A stretch of 64,000 nt of DNA, taken from the NCBI GenBank assembly GCA_002305795.1, contig DBRF01000016.1, positions 9,657 through 73,656 of the forward strand, read 5' to 3'. The DNA is from Ruminococcaceae bacterium UBA1375 (lineage in GTDB: Bacteria > Bacillota > Clostridia > Oscillospirales > Ruminococcaceae). Below the pieces are notes generated by a model. The model made no database searches, was not told the DNA's origin, and worked only from the letters and a program-made list of their open reading frames with translations. The first letter of the stretch is position 1, and each line of letters opens with the position of its first letter. Of the stretch, positions 62,101 to 64,000 are shown piece after piece. Both the position numbers and the translations under genes were made by a program.

Positions 62101-64000
62101 GCTTCCTGCACCCAGGCGGTCGCTCCCTGTGCGGGAGCGTGGGTTGAAATACCCAAGATGCACAGCATTCCGCCGCTGACAGAGGTCGCTCCCTGTGCGG
62201 GAGCGTGGGTTGAAATAAAACTACCAGTTGTATACCCGGTTAAATGTTCCGTCGCTCCCTGTGCGGGAGCGTGGGTTGAAATAAAACTGCCGGTTGTATA
62301 CCCAGTTAAATGTTCGTCGCTCCCTGTGCGGGAGCGTGGGTTGAAATTCATAATAGTAGTTTATGTCCACACGGCTTTCAATGTCGCTCCCTGTGCGGGA
62401 GCGTGGGTTGAAATTCACACTCATGTCTTTTGCTTCCAGGTTTTTGTGTCGCTCCCTGTGCGGGAGCGTGGGTTGAAATATTTTTGCCGTTGTTAGTGGC
62501 ATATAATATCCTACGTCGCTCCCTGTGCGGGAGCGTGGGTTGAAATAAACCCCCTACCGCTACATAGTCCATGCTAATCCAGTCGCTCCCTGTGCGGGAG
62601 CGTGGGTTGAAATTGGGGTATGTCAATCCCCGGTTGACTTCCGCCGCCGTCGCTCCCTGTGCGGGAGCGTGGGTTGAAATTTTTCCCCCTCCCCGATATA
62701 CCCCATTTGCAGCGTCGCTCCCTGTGCGGGAGCGTGGGTTGAAATGCCGACTTTGTAGCCGCTCAGCCCCGCCTTGTCCAGGTCGCTCCCTGTGCGGGAG
62801 CGAGGGTTGAAATATTGTCAATATACTTCTGAGTGTTTGCCACATACCGTCGCTCCCTGTGCGGGAGCGAGGGTTGAAATAACATCTTTGCCGAAGGGTA
62901 TGAGACCGGTGCCTGTCGCTCCCTGTGCGGGAGCGAGGGTTGAAATCTGTTTTTAACAGAGGAATTGAATGTTGCCGGCTCGTCGCTCCCTGTGCGGGAG
63001 CGAGGGTTGAAATGCTATTCAACCAGCCGCGGTAAAAAATATCCATGTCGCTCCCTGTGCGGGAGCGAGGGTTGAAATGCTGATGAATAATGTGTGCATT
63101 GTTGGCGTTGTGGGTCGCTCCCTGTGCGGGAGCGAGGGTTGAAATTTTTGACATGCTCATCCTCGTACTGCCATTGGGGGGTCGCTCCCTGTGCGGGAGC
63201 GAGGGTTGAAATCAATCCTCCTACATCATCTTATAGGTGCTTCTTAAGTCGCTCCCTGTGCGGGAGCGAGGGTTGAAATTTCAAGCCTTTTTCCTATCAA
63301 CTTCGCCAGCTTGGTCGCTCCCTGTGCGGGAGCGAGGGTTGAAATGGGGGTGTATTACCCCATGCTCAACACCGGTTCCACGTCGCTCCCTGTGCGGGAG
63401 CGAGGGTTGAAATAAAGTGATGATATTACAGATTACACACCTGGTGCCGGTCGCTCCCTGTGCGGGAGCGAGGGTTGAAATTCTCCTGCCGAAACAATGA
63501 CAGCAGAGGAAGTCAGTCGCTCCCTGTGCGGGAGCGAGGGTTGAAATCGTCATCCTGTCCGCCGAAGAAAAGTGCGATGATGTCGCTCCCTGTGCGGGAG
63601 CGAGGGTTGAAATCCACTCCTGCTCCAAACAGGGAGATCATGGGCAGGTCGCTCCCTGTGCGGGAGCGAGGGTTGAAATACCATATCCCTCCTTGCCTGC
63701 TTCTCATCCTGGGTCGCTCCCTGTGCGGGAGCGAGGGTTGAAATATGTTTGCGGCTTCCTGCAGGTCCATCTGGGCGGAGTCGCTCCCTGTGCGGGAGCG
63801 AGGGTTGAAATGTTTTGTGAAAGCGTCTTATTGTACACTCGCAGATTGTCGCTCCCTGTGCGGGAGCGAGGGTTGAAATCGCAAGTGTCAACTCATACTC
63901 CCTGCGCCACATCAGTCGCTCCCTGTGCGGGAGCGAGGGTTGAAATGTCGCGGGATTTTGTGCGTCTCTATGCCTATGGGGTCGCTCCCTGTGCGGGAGC
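56125..64000 (+). CRISPR. Type I-C CRISPR array, 119 repeats visible, continues past the window
   Basis: The repeat is 32 bp: GTCGCTCCCTGTGCGGGAGC, then GTGGGTTGAAAT. The palindromic CGCTCC..GGAGCG forms the hairpin cut by Cas5c. I counted 119 repeats by eye (118 complete, the last truncated at 64000) and 118 spacers of about 33-36 bp, mean period about 66.6 bp. Repeats 1-100 carry GTGGG; repeats 101-119, from 62782 on, carry GAGGG. The leader side is on the left, adjacent to cas2. No repeat was seen to be degenerate otherwise. Confidence 0.98.
60821..60848 (+). promoter_or_regulatory. Possible promoter formed by repeat 71 and its spacer
   Basis: Repeat 71 ends in TTGAAA (60821-60826) and, 16 bases on, the spacer supplies a perfect TATAAT (60843-60848). 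Any repeat can provide the -35-like box, but only this spacer was seen to place TATAAT at the right distance. Confidence 0.45.

Noticed and set aside
62461..62515. A second spacer-borne promoter (spacer with CATATAATAT)
   Set aside because: The distance from the repeat TTGAAA to TATAAT is about 23 bases, too long for a functional pair.
56000..63912. Many frames with repeated ISTHAPAQGAT, FNPRSRTGSD or SLPVRERGLK peptides
   Set aside because: These are translations of the CRISPR repeat and are not proteins.

Overview
The window looks like a chromosomal segment of an anaerobic, Gram-positive Clostridia-type bacterium, most likely an Oscillospirales-like gut or rumen lineage (an inference from gene content, not from a search). 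Pointers are Lgt, sortase-type and NEAT surface proteins, MecA-like and YfmF/YfmH-type proteins, hydrogenase maturase HydF, Rnf-like membrane subunits, strong AGGAGG ribosome sites, and frequent TTG/GTG starts. Most genes are GC-rich. Several short AT-richer stretches (about 6.4-6.9, 34.2-34.7 and 46.3-47.0 kb) hold odd ORFs or gene remnants.

Layout. 0-6.1 kb: a gene cut by the left edge, a hairpin-rich intergenic region, then the leftward operon mutS-mutL-miaA (mismatch repair plus tRNA A37 prenylation). 6.2-6.9 kb: tRNA-Arg(CCG) and a small orphan ORF. 6.9-10.6 kb: a NatA/NatB-like ABC exporter with one ATPase and two permeases. 10.7-15.4 kb: yfmF-like, yfmH-like, lgt and folD in one leftward unit. 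15.7-20.6 kb: envelope proteins around a phosphohexomutase. 20.7-22.9 kb: a stripped-down Rnf-like membrane trio (D, E, A) that lacks the soluble subunits and most of the usual iron-sulfur cysteines. 23-34 kb: a MecA-like adaptor, rpe, two transglutaminase-fold proteins, a frameshifted nucleotidyltransferase gene, hydF, an acyltransferase pseudogene, a Nif11-like Cys-rich protein, hslO, and a TrpR-like/methyltransferase fusion. 34-38.6 kb: a decayed insertion sequence, the NAD salvage pair pncA-pncB, and a double SnoaL-like protein. 38.7-46.3 kb: a surface heme-acquisition locus (Shp-like protein, lipoprotein receptor, double-NEAT wall protein, permease, ATPase) next to a winged-helix regulator. 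A shared palindrome, TTAG-N6-CTAA, recurs at its promoters.

47-64 kb runs rightward. An aldo/keto reductase with a ferredoxin-like tail is followed by a complete type I-C CRISPR-Cas operon: cas3-cas5c-cas8c(with internal cas11c)-cas7c-cas4-cas1-cas2. A leader of about 190 bp precedes a very long array running off the right edge. I counted 119 repeats (the last truncated), so 118 complete spacers are visible. The first 100 repeats carry one sequence variant and the last 19 another. Several spacers are duplicated, overlapping or diverged versions of one another, and one spacer appears to create a promoter with its upstream repeat.

The items most worth following up are the cysteine-depleted Rnf-like trio, the TTAG-N6-CTAA regulon of the heme locus, the TrpR-like/methyltransferase fusion with its own palindrome, and the organisation and history of the CRISPR array. 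All assignments are from reading the sequence by eye. No similarity search, structure prediction or folding calculation was run.
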